Shown here one piece after another: positions 1-9,900 of a stretch of 64,000 nucleotides of DNA. The stretch's first letter is position 1, and every line of letters begins with the position of its first letter. The notes beneath the pieces were generated by a model, which searched no databases, was not told the origin of the DNA, and worked only from the letters and a program-made list of their open reading frames with translations. The translations under genes were made by a program, and so were the position numbers. The DNA is taken from contig JALPQD010000207.1 in NCBI GenBank assembly GCA_023101885.1, positions 62,001 to 126,000 on the forward strand. Reading direction: 5' to 3'. Source of the DNA: Typhlomys cinereus (taxonomy: Eukaryota; Chordata; Mammalia; Rodentia; Platacanthomyidae).

Positions 1-77
1 AAAGTCCACCACTTTCCAGAGGAAGATGAGAATCTGCTGCCCGGTCTTGCCAGACAAGCTGGAGAATCATCAGTATA

Positions 78-160
78 AAGTCAAGGTTAGCCTGGGCTAC
101 ATAGCGAATTCAGTGTCTAGGCCTGAGCGACAGAGTGAAATACTGTCTCCCATCCAGGTA
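78..160 (+). mobile_element. B1-type SINE fragment
   Basis: gttagcctgggctacatag and gagcgacagagtgaaatac are typical of the 7SL-derived right part. The rest of 1-480 holds no gene signal. Confidence 0.5.
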
Positions 161-515
161 CTAACTGGGCCTGACCCTGCTTAGCATCCCACATTAGATC
201 AGGCATATTCAAGATGGTATGGCCATAGACTGAAATCCTGTCTCAAAAAAGTTAAATTGCCAAATAGAATTTGTAAGGAACTCTATTAGAAAGCCAGAAA
301 AGGAAAATACACAGGGCCTGTGTAAATCGTCAGGTGAAGGCCTTGTTACTTAGTTCTGACCACTTGAGTCCATTCCTGGGACCCCTGTAAAGGTGAAAAG
401 AGAGAATGAACTCCACAACGTTATCCTCTGACCACTAACATGCACTGTGTCACACGCACCAACGCACACAGACACAGGTCAGATATCACGACATGCAATC
501 ATATAAAATAAAAAT

Positions 516-971
516 TGTTGCTGAATCCCCACCGGGCCAGCTGGGGAAAGGAGGGGGAATTCGGCAGGGACCTCGCTGGTTTGAGACAAGGGGGCCGAGC
601 AGGCGCGGGGTCACCACCACCCGGGAGTCAGAGGAGTCAGGGAAGTCAGGCGAGGAGCAGCAGGCAGAGGACGAGTTTGCTACAGAATCAAATTTATTCA
701 GGAAGTGTTTGGGCTTATATAGGGTCGGGGTTCCAATCAGGTGTTGCCTCTGCTGGGGGGGGGGGAGGGAGCAGCCACCAATCATTTAGCTGTTTACTAG
801 TTGTCCAGGTTAGGACACTTCCCATTGGTTATTCATCCCTCCTTCCCATTGGTTGTTCATCCCTCCCTGTATGGTTCCTCTATTGGGATATGTCTGGGGC
901 ATGTCCGAACTTGTTCAGGCTGATGTGTAGCCAGATCTCCTGGATTTGGGAACCTGGGCTAGGGCCTCCCA
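516..971 (-). mobile_element. Solo LTR with intact promoter signals, antisense
   Basis: Read on the minus strand, the element starts TGGGAGGCC and ends CAGCAACA (TG...CA termini). It has CCAAT boxes, a TATA-like TATATAA (plus-strand 715-721) and a poly(A) signal (plus TTTATT at 693-698). The flanks are aaaat on both sides (511-515 and 972-976), a 5-bp target duplication. The order U3-R-U5 fits an endogenous retrovirus LTR. No internal retroviral genes adjoin it, so it is a solo LTR. The family is not identified. Confidence 0.75.
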
Positions 972-1180
972 AAAATTAAGAGAGCAGACAGAAGGGGAAA
1001 ATGATAAATTGTTTAGACCATGTTCCTCTGTGTGTGGGCGCGGGGAGGGGGGGGAAGGGGGGGAGGGTACTTGATTATGTGTGACTGTAGAAGTCAAAAA
1101 GGTACCAATGGAAATCATCTTGGGTTGTCCTACCTCCTTATTAGTTTATTCTGGAGTTTCCTAAGCTTTGTCTGTCTCAT

Positions 1181-1256
1181 AGGATGTGGAATCTGAATTC
1201 AGGTCCTTTTGCTTGCTAGACCAAGAGTTTAACCCTTCAGCCGTCTCTCCAACCGG
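1181..1256 (-). mobile_element. B2-like SINE head fragment, antisense
   Basis: gaattcaggtccttttgctt and accct-tcagccgtctctcc are the reverse complement of the conserved SINE head with its B-box-like region. Body and tail are absent. Confidence 0.6.
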
Positions 1257-1297
1257 GACATGTTCCATTTTAAATTACGTGGCACTGATTATAAAAA

Positions 1298-1465
1298 CAG
1301 CTGGAGATACAGCTCCGGGGCAGTGTTCGTCTTGCATGTTCAAGGCCTTGGATTTGATCTCAATACTGCTCATCTTTTGTCCCATGGTCTTGAACTGCAG
1401 ATGTAGCTGAGGATGACCACTGATCCTCCCTCCTTCATCTCCCAAGTACAGGATTACAGGCATGG
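1298..1465. repeat. ID-like fragment followed by antisense B1 fragment
   Basis: gctggagatacagctccggg to ttggatttgatctcaata resembles an ID element on the plus strand. At 1380-1465, cttgaactgcagatgtag and acaggattacaggcatgg are antisense B1. Confidence 0.45.
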
Positions 1466-1466
1466 A

Positions 1467-1765
1467 ATGTTTGTTGAAAAGCTGCCATTTTTTCAAAGCT
1501 TTTTTAAAAAAAAAAAAAACATGTATGTATGTGTGTACCAGAGGGCACTTCAACATGTGTGTCTGGGGAGCCCAAGGGTAATATCAGGAATTATTCTGGA
1601 TTGTTCTTCCATCTTGCTGCTTTGCTCTGGGGTTTCTCAAGGGTAACATCAGGAATCATTTTGGATTGCTCTTGTACTTCATTGCTTTGCTCTGGGGTTT
1701 CCCAGGTTCTGCCTTTCAAGCTGGAATTGCAGGCCATGTCCATTTCTGCCCAACAGGCAGATATG
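1467..1765 (-). mobile_element. B2-like SINE tail with flank, left arm of an inverted duplication
   Basis: The antisense SINE body and poly(A) tail lie here next to agctgccattttttcaaagc. The body contains a local ~65-bp duplication: two copies of the segment with tcaggaatnattntggattg start near 1577 and 1641. The head is missing. Confidence 0.65.
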
Positions 1766-1904
1766 TTTGTTGTATCTAATAATTGAACCAATTAACCAGT
1801 TAAATATCTAGAACCCTTTGGCTAAACTCCTATGTTTAATTATCATTGAGTTCTGAATAAAACAGGATAAACTTAACACCCACATGATAGAATAGTATGC
1901 TTTT

Positions 1905-2050
1905 TCTTTTCTGGTTTTAGAGACAGGGTCTTGCTTTGTAGCCCTAGCCTACCTGGCTCTCGCCTAGGCTGGCCTCCAAATGAACCTCTTGCCTCGACTC
2001 CAAGTGCTGAGATTGTAGAACGTGCATCACCACGCAGAACTCTGGTGCTC
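1905..2050 (-). mobile_element. Antisense B1 SINE upstream of WDR82
   Basis: agacagggtcttgctttgta, ggctggcctccaaatgaac and tgctgagattgtagaacg give the complete inverted B1 layout. Confidence 0.7.
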
Positions 2051-2487
2051 TTTTTAAGGCAATATAGTTCATTCCTCCCCTTCAACTTTCCCTCAGCCCA
2101 CTCCTCATTGGAGCTAATCTTTCTGGGCCATTTTCAAAATCCACCCATTAAGATAGTGATGCTATTGGACTGAAAGTCAGGAAACCTCCCCAGACCCTTT
2201 CCCCACCCCCAAGCTGGGCAGGGAACCAAACTTGGAAGCAAAATGGTGAGAATGTGAAGCAAGATGTTTCAGAACGCTCTTAAAATATGAAAGAAAAAAA
2301 ACTTCCTTCATTCCAAAAATAACACAGGAAGGCAAGTCTTGGGAGGAAGCTTCAGTCTTAACAGTGAAATCTGGAAAAGATGTGGGGAATGCAACCTCGA
2401 AAGATGCTCCACAAGGGTTCCCTTTGATTGAAAACATGTAGCAGATTCTGGGGAGATTTTAACTGTTTCAGTGGCAGTTGGGGGCTT

Positions 2488-2790
2488 CAGAAATGGCTCA
2501 GGGGTTAAAGCCCTCACCAGCACAAGAGCTGAGTTTGGATCCTAGATCCTATGTAAAAATGTTGGGTAGAAATGGACATGGCCTGCAATTCCAGCTTGAA
2601 AGGCAGAACCTGGGAAACCCCAGAGCAAAGCAGCAAGATGGAAAAACAATCCAGAATAATTCTTGATGTTACCCTTGGGCCTCCCCAGGCATACATGTTG
2701 AAATGCCCTCTGGTACACACATACATACATATGCATATATGTTAAAAAAAAAAAAAAGCTTTGAAAGAATGGCAGCTTCCCAACTGTTGA
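2488..2790 (+). mobile_element. B2-like SINE with flank, right arm of an inverted duplication
   Basis: A near-complete element runs from gcttcagaaatggctcaggg through a poly(A) of 13 A. Past the tail, gctttgaaagaatggcagct is the reverse complement of the flank found beside the copy at 1.5 kb. Confidence 0.7.
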
Positions 2791-3011
2791 CATAAAAAGA
2801 ATTTTTTTCCTTATGACTTTGCTTTAAAGTTTTTTTTCCCATTTCTATATGTACCTGGAAGAGTGTGTGTATGTATGCATGTATGTGTTCACATAAGTGT
2901 GTGCACATATACATAAAAGCCCCAAGGTAATACCAGAAGCATCCCCAATTGCTCTTCGGCCTTATTCTTTTTAAGGCAACATCTCTAATCAAAGCTCATG
3001 GATAGAGCTAG

Positions 3012-3400
3012 TATTGCAGTTACTTTGCATTGTTGCTGATAAATGCACAACCAAACCGCTTTTAAGGACAGCTTATCCAGCTTGGCAGGAGAGACCATAT
3101 TAGCGTCAAGGACTGAAGGAATTAGCCATACCATATTCACATGATTGCTATGGGAGGCAATCCCTACTTGCCAAACCGCATGTCTGGCCAAGTACACAGA
3201 AGGATGCCAATTTTCTGAACCAGTTCCCTCCATCTTATTCACCTGCCCAGGGACTAGCCCCACCTACCATGGACTGGGTCTTCCCCATCAATCAGACAAT
3301 CTCCTGCAGGCTTGCTCAGGGCCTAACTACTGATTCATTATAAATGTGCCCGGAGCTCAAACCTTCAACCATCAAGTTGACACCTGTATGCACTATGACA
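3012..3400 (+). mobile_element. Solo LTR-like element, family A
   Basis: The element runs from TATTGCAGTTA to ACTATGACA. It is flanked by a perfect 5-bp duplication gctag (3007-3011 and 3401-3405). The same family recurs twice near 57 kb. A 5-bp duplication suits ERVL or MaLR-type LTRs. It contains short ORF remnants without meaning. Confidence 0.7.
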
Positions 3401-3572
3401 GCTAGCCTCACTACCAGCTTTCTCTGGGATTCCTACTGTTTGCCTTCCAAGACAAGAATTACAGGTGGATGCCATAACCCACCCAGAATATTAAGAGGGG
3501 CCTGAACTCTAGTTGTCTTGGTTGTCCAACAAACCCTTTAATAAATGAACCCTCTACCCAACCCCGGAAGAG

Positions 3573-4003
3573 TTTATTCTGAGCCAGACATGTGACCAAT
3601 GGCCCCAGGTTACACTGAATGATAAGTTACACATGGAAGATGATAGATTTAGAATCGGACCTCAGAACAGAGACCCCACTTGATTGATCTGAGATCAGAA
3701 ACAGACCTCTCAGACTGGATACCACAGCAAGAATATTAACGTGATCTGATAAAGAAAACAGATAACTAGACAGACTCTTAAAGTCATTCTGAGACTGAAC
3801 AAACCGGTCAAACCGAAGCCCCTTCCCCCTACACTCCAACCGTTAAAAGCTTGCACCCCTTATTCCAAAGTATCGGTAATTTCCATCTCTCAGGGAAACT
3901 GCTGCTCTCTCGCTGGAGTTTTGGAAGACCTTCCTAAATAAACTTCAGTCTTCGTGGATAAAGTTTGGTTCCTGTTCTCCCTTCCCCTCCCTCTTTCCTA
4001 ACA
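3573..4003 (+). mobile_element. Probable LTR with 6-bp flanking repeat
   Basis: The segment ends ctaaca after an AATAAA-containing R-like region (ctaaataaacttcag) and a T/C-rich U5-like tail. Flanks read gaagag on both sides (3567-3572 and 4004-4009), as for class II ERV insertions. The left end starts TTTATT rather than TG, so the boundary or classification may be wrong. Confidence 0.45.
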
Positions 4004-4814
4004 GAAGAGATTATACAAAGTTTAGACATGGAACAATAACAAAAAAAAGTAAAAATCATTATGTTATCAGTTATATCTGTGGGAACACCAGGTAGTCAGG
4101 CTACGCCCGTGAAGCTACAAAGTGAGGAAGTTACAGATTTCAGTGTGGTGTTACAACAGCTCTCAACTTTAGGGTAAGAGAAGCTAAAAGGAAAAAACCT
4201 CCCAAGAAGTTTGCTGTGAGAACGCAAGGTCAGATGTAAAAAAGCTAAAGTAAATGGCTACCGAAGGGCCTAAAGCAGCCCAAGGTAATTTTGAGTGCTG
4301 GTCTAGAGCATTTCATCTCTCTCTTGTCTAGCCATGTTTTCTCACATCCTGGCCATGTCCTCCTGGGTCCTATTCTGCAGGATCTTCTTTCTAGACAGAG
4401 CTTCTTCAGAAAACTTTACACAGTGATTCCAGCAACCAGCACCCGGACTGGATTCATAGAAGACACATCGCGTTTTTAGCATCTGAAATGAAGAATTACA
4501 GGGGCGTGCAAAGAGGTTGAGACTGAGGACTTTTCTTGAATCGCTTTGCTTTTGGAAAATTGCCATCCCTTCAGGTTTCACTCAAACAGGTCCCCCCAAC
4601 CCCCACCCCCGAAGAAATTGTAGCCTGGAGCTCTGCTCTTGTCTGGACACAAAGGCAAACCAGACTTGGCTAGAATCTTGCCCTCTTCCCTTAGGACAAT
4701 CGTTTCTCTTTCCACTTAGACCTCCTGGCTCACTTCTTAAACGCGTGGGACGCGAGCCTCAGTTCTTTCCAGAAAGGCTCCAACTGTCCTACAGTTTCCT
4801 TGTTTTTATCACGG

Positions 4815-5090
4815 CCCAGATTGCAGCGGGCCCCTGGGTATCACACCTTCCTTGCCCAGTTGCAGCGGGCCCCTGGGTATCACGCCTTCCTTGCCCAGAT
4901 TGCAGCGGGCCCCTGGGTATCACGCCTTCCTTGCCCAGATTGCAGCGGGCCCTGGGTATCACGCCTTCCTTGCCCAGATTGCAGCGGGCCCTGGGTATCA
5001 CACCTTCTTTGCCCAGTTGCAGCGGACCTCTGGGTATCACGCCTTCCTTGCCCAGATTGCAGCGGGCCCCTGGGAATCACACCTTCCTAT
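4815..5090 (+). repeat. Minisatellite, seven copies of a 39-40 bp unit
   Basis: Copies start at 4815, 4855, 4894, 4934, 4973, 5012 and 5051. Each begins CCCAG(AT)TGCAGCGG and carries CTGGGTATCAC and CCTTCCTTG. Copies differ by a few substitutions and by loss of AT or one C. It lies about 500 bp before the WDR82 CRE. Confidence 0.95.
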
Positions 5091-5299
5091 GATTTGTGAG
5101 TGAAACCTCTTCCTTCCTCCCTCATCCAGTGCTTTGTCCCTCGGGAAGTTTTTAAGGAAAGCTTTGAAGTTCTGGGCGGCAGCCACAGGGTTACCCCACA
5201 TGAAAAGAGTTCACACGCTCAAAACTGCGCCGTTTACTACAAAATCAAAGAATTAAGAAATCGAGGCCCCCTAAGAGTTGGGGCCGGAGAGGGTCAAGC

Positions 5300-6900
5300 A
5301 CTCTGTGACGGGCTCAGCACGTGCACGCTCCCCAGCAGGCCTCCAGGGCTGCAGCCGACGCCCCCTTCAGCCACGCAGAACCTGCGGCCCCACGGGTGCC
5401 CGCGTCTCAAGGGATTGATCTCTCCCGCACAAAAGTGCCCCGGGTGGGGGGAGAGAGGGCCTGCTCAGCCTTCCCGCCCTCTGCACGGTCCACAGGCTCC
5501 AGCCCCAGCCGGGCCTCGGCAGCACGCCCACGACCCGCGGCCCTCCCGCCGCCCCGCCAGGGGCCCACCAGCTCCGCCGCGCTGACGTCATCGCCCCGCC
5601 CCCGGCTCGCGCCTCCGGCCGGCCCCGCCCCCCGTCCCGGCGTGCGCCGCGGCGGAGGCTCCTCGCTCCTCGGCTGCCGCGGGTCGCCGCAAGATGGCGG
5701 ACACAATGAGCCGGCGCTGCGCCGGTTGGCCCTGAGGTGGCCGCGAGGAGCCGCGACCGGCGAGAGACGCCCCCCGCCCGCCCCCGCGCGAGCCGAGCCG
5801 CAGGCCGCGGCCCGAGGAGGAAGAGGCGGCGGCCCGAGCCGCCAGGCGCCCTCCCGCCCCGCCGTCGGCCCGCGCGGCGCGCCCGCAGCGCCCGGGCCGC
5901 CTCGAGCCGCCCGCAGCCGCCCGGCCCCGCCCCGGCCCGGCCCGCGCCGCCGCCATGAAGCTGACCGACAGCGTGCTGCGGAGCTTCCGCGTCGCCAAGG
6001 TGTTCCGCGAGAACTCGGACAAGATCAACTGCTTCGACTTCAGCCCCAATGGCGAGACGGTCATCTCGAGCAGCGACGACGACTCCATCGTGCTCTACGA
6101 CTGCCAGGAGGGCAAGTGAGTGCGGGGGGCGCAGGCCGGGCCGCGGGGGGCTGCGGGGCTGCGGGGGGCGCAGGCCGGGCCGCGGGGGGCCGCCGGGGAC
6201 TGCGGGGGGCGCAGGCCGGGCCGCGGGGGGCTGCGGGGCTGCGGGGGGCGCAGGTCGGGCCGCGGGGGCTGCGGGGGGCGCAGGCCGGGCCGCGGGGGGC
6301 TGCGGGGCGCATCTGTCTTTTTTCTAAGGCGCCGGGTGGTCGTCGTCCCGGGGGCAGTGGTCGTTTCCGGGCGCCCTCTCGCCGAACCCCACCTTGACCT
6401 TGACCCCGGGCGGCGCCCCCCGCGGCCCCCCCGCGCCCTCCGCGGCGACCTGGAGCGGCGCGGGCACCGCTGGCACCGCTGGCACCGCGCCCACCCGCTG
6501 CCCCTCGCTTCCCGCGCGGCGTTGGTTTTTTTTTTCCCTTCAAAGCGCGCGCGGGGTGCAGTTGGTCGCGGTCGGGGATCCTTCCCCGTCCTCTCCGCGC
6601 CCCCCGTCGGGCGCCCCGAAGCCCCCCGCGCCCACGCCGCGTGAACTTGGTCCGCAGCCTCCAACTTTTCCCCGCCCGCGCCGCGCCGCCCCGCCCGCAG
6701 ACACAAAGGCAGCGCCGGGAGGGGTCCGCGCGGGCCCCGCCCGCGACAGCCGAGCGCGGGGACCCCACGCCGCGGGGACCCCGTCTCTGAACACGCAGTC
6801 GTTTTTCACGGACGGCGCCCGTTCGCCCGCGGGCACGAGACTTTACTGACGGTAACCGCTGCAGCCCCGCGGCGGCGGGTCGCGAGCGCCGTGCTCCCCC
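5300..6900 (+). promoter_or_regulatory. WDR82: CpG-island promoter of WDR82
   Basis: Very G+C- and CpG-rich DNA surrounds the first coding exon. A palindromic cAMP response element, TGACGTCA, lies at 5583-5590. A YY1-type AAGATGGCGG lies at 5691-5700; in housekeeping promoters this motif typically sits just downstream of the start site. I infer transcription initiation between about 5600 and 5700, giving a G+C-rich 5' UTR of roughly 250-300 nt. No TATA box is evident. Confidence 0.8.
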
Positions 6901-9900
6901 GGGGGGTGCGGGCCCCCTGCAGCGAAGTGGTCTCGGGGACCCCGGTTGGCGCAGCTCCCCTAAGCGTGTTTGGTTTCACGCAGTGGCCACTGGTCTTGTC
7001 AGGCATCATTTCGTTACCGAGTTCCATTGCTTTTTTTTTTTTAATCTTTAGATTTTTCTCTACTTTCCAGTTATTTTCTCCTCACCTCCCTCCATTACCA
7101 AAAAAGATCCCCCCCCCTTTTGGAACCTGTCTATTTGGTTCTCTAAAGTAACGCCGTTGTGGGTTGAACTACATGATAATGTTCTCCCCGGTGGCTTCCC
7201 CACTGGGGCCATAAGAATGTATTATGTAACCGTCTCGGATCTGCCTGCAGTATGTGGAAGAATGTGGTCTACAGTGGTGGTCCTGGGGGAGAGCGAACGA
7301 TTAGCTGGACCGTTTGAGTTTCTGTTTGTCCTTTAGCAAATGGATTTCTATTCAAGTCTAGCTACTCCAGTTTGGAGGAGGTAATAACATTTAAAGGTGG
7401 AGTAGGGAATTGTGATTTTACAGTCCTAGAACGAGAAGTAATTTGAAGCTGACTTGCTTGAACTGTTTTGTGTTTGTGGACACATTGGAACCAGAGGATG
7501 AAAATACATACTCTCTTTCAAAGGAAATAGACTGTCATAGCATTTCTTCACAACTAATTCCTAAATGTGTTCTTTCAACCTGTTGAGAAGGATGATAATG
7601 ACACAAAGCCCTGTTTTGCAAAATGCTAGTTTTATTTTTTTAAAATGCCATTTATTCATGCATGTAGCATTTTGTAGCATAATAATAGATTTACAGAAAA
7701 TTACAACAGTGTTTCAAAGAATTCCCTTGAAAAAAGAAATGCTTGTCCAGAGGTGCCTGTAATCTCCGAACTTCAAAGGCTGATAGGAGCCAAAACCAGT
7801 CTAGACAACATTGTGAGGCCCTTTCTCCAGAAGAAAAAAGAAAGAGGAAATACATTTGAAACCCAATAATCCCAGAAGCTAACCAACACTAAAAGAAAAT
7901 ATCTGTATTAAATAACTCCTCAGTTAGAACTCAAATGTTTGAAAATAGCTGAAACAAGATTTGTTTGTTAAGACAGGGGCTCTGTTAGCCAGGGCAGGCC
8001 TATAAATAGCAATCTTCCTGCCTCAGCCTCTCTAGTGCTGAGATTCAGGTGAACCACCAATACCCATCTTAAATCGAGATGGATGTGTGTGCTTCTGTGG
8101 CATGGCAGTGTGCCAGTGCAGATGACAACTCTGGTCTTACCTCATGGATTCTAGGAATCAAACTCAGGTTGTCAGGCGTGCAGGTAAAATGCTTTGCCCA
8201 ATGAGCCATCTCGCCAAGTTCAAACAAGTTATTTCTTAACATTTAGTTTCCGGTTTACTGTCTATTTCAACTTTATAATGGAGTCCATCTCTTGAGGGTC
8301 ATTTCAACTTGGAAGAATATAAGGGATATTGTTTTGGGCATATCTAAATTTGGTAATTTAAATTATTCAAAAAGGTTTAAATACACACATACTTTGGTTT
8401 CGTTGTGGCAGTACTAAATAGTGCCCCTCCAAACTGTGTATCCAAGGTTGACCTTCAACTCCTTCTTGTCATCCTCCTCCTCCTCGTCGTCATCCTCCTC
8501 CTCTCCTTCCCAAGTGCTGGTATTATAGCTGTGCACCACCATGCTTAGCTGGCTTTATACTGCTTGTGCTTTGCTGTTATTTTGTTTTGTTTGTACCGGT
8601 CCCCAGAATCATAGTTTTAGGGAAGATGCTTGCCAAAACAGTTGAAAAAATGGACAAGGACATTATAAAGACTCTTGGAATGGATGTAATACATTAAAAC
8701 TTTACTTTCAAAGTAGGAATGAAAGGCTGGAGAGGTGGCTCAGGGTTAAGACTCTGCCTCAGAAGGTACTAAATTCGGATCAGTGCCAGGTGGGAATGGT
8801 GGCAGCTTATATTTCTAGTCCCCCCAGTGGGCAGAGCCTGGGAAATCCCAGAGGAAAGCAAAAAGGAGGTAGAAGCAATCCAGGATGATTCTTAAGTCAC
8901 CTTTGGTTCTCCGTAGAAACCTACAGTGCTGTCTGATACACACAACACACACACACACAAATAAAAGTAGGAATGAAATGAGGAAATAGTTTTCTTTTTG
9001 ATGTGAGATATAAAACCCATATCTTAGTGGAACCCAAAAGTTTTTTACGCTACACCGTTTAGCACTGACTCTTGAGGATCTGATCTGGCTTTTGTTTTCT
9101 TTCCAGTGTTACATATAGGCCTCACTCATGAGCAAGCCCTCAGATGTTTTCGGTTGTAGATGAACTAAAGTACTAGGGTTGATTTTCTCCGTTGTAGGTT
9201 GCAAAGTTGGCTATAGAAAGTAACACACACTCATTTACTCTTTTTTTTTTTTAACCATGCGCAAAGTACTTAGCAGAGCCCCAGACAACAGACTGGACCC
9301 AATAGTATTTTATTTCAGTAAAGATAGGCATGTGGAAATTCAAAGTATAAATAGTTGTTTTCTAAGGCTGTCTGGGCAGTTTGATTGTTTAGCACCCAGG
9401 TGCCAAAAAAATTTTTACATTGAGAGGATAAACTTTGATTTGAATTAGGTTGGAACTATTGACAAGTATTGATACAGGAGTTTTTGAAGTTCTTTTTTAT
9501 TTTTGATACAAGGTCTCATTTTGGCCTTGATTTGCCTTGAATTCACTATGTAACCCAGATTGGCCTCATTTGTATCCATCCTTCCCATCCTCCTGCCTCA
9601 AGTCTTTCAAGTTTTGCTGTCTTCATGCTGGACCGAAGTGTAAAATTTAATGTTTACGTCTCCTCATTATCTAACAGCACATGAGAGTTGTTCTGTCATT
9701 CAAATTTAATTTTCCAAAGATATTTGAGATTGTAATTTTTTTATGTTCATTTATTTTTTGTCGTGGGGAAGGTGTGAGTGTGCGGTTTGTGTGGAGTCAG
9801 GAGACCCCTTGTCATTGTTCAGTCAGTTCTTCCACTTCTGAGGATTGAACTCAGATTGACAGCAAGCACCTTTACCCACTAAGCCGTATTACCAGCCTTA

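Noticed and set aside
4815..5090. Regular direct repeats resembling a CRISPR array
   Set aside because: The repeats are contiguous with no unique spacers, and the genome is mammalian.
4517..5103. Open frames with repeated SGPLGITPSLP-like peptides
   Set aside because: They are translations of the 39-40 bp minisatellite in several frames and on both strands; no gene evidence.
5321..6768. Long Arg/Ala/Pro/Gly-rich open frames on both strands
   Set aside because: They follow from the G+C-rich CpG island and the G-rich minisatellite, overlap each other in several frames, and cross the WDR82 start region without any family resemblance.
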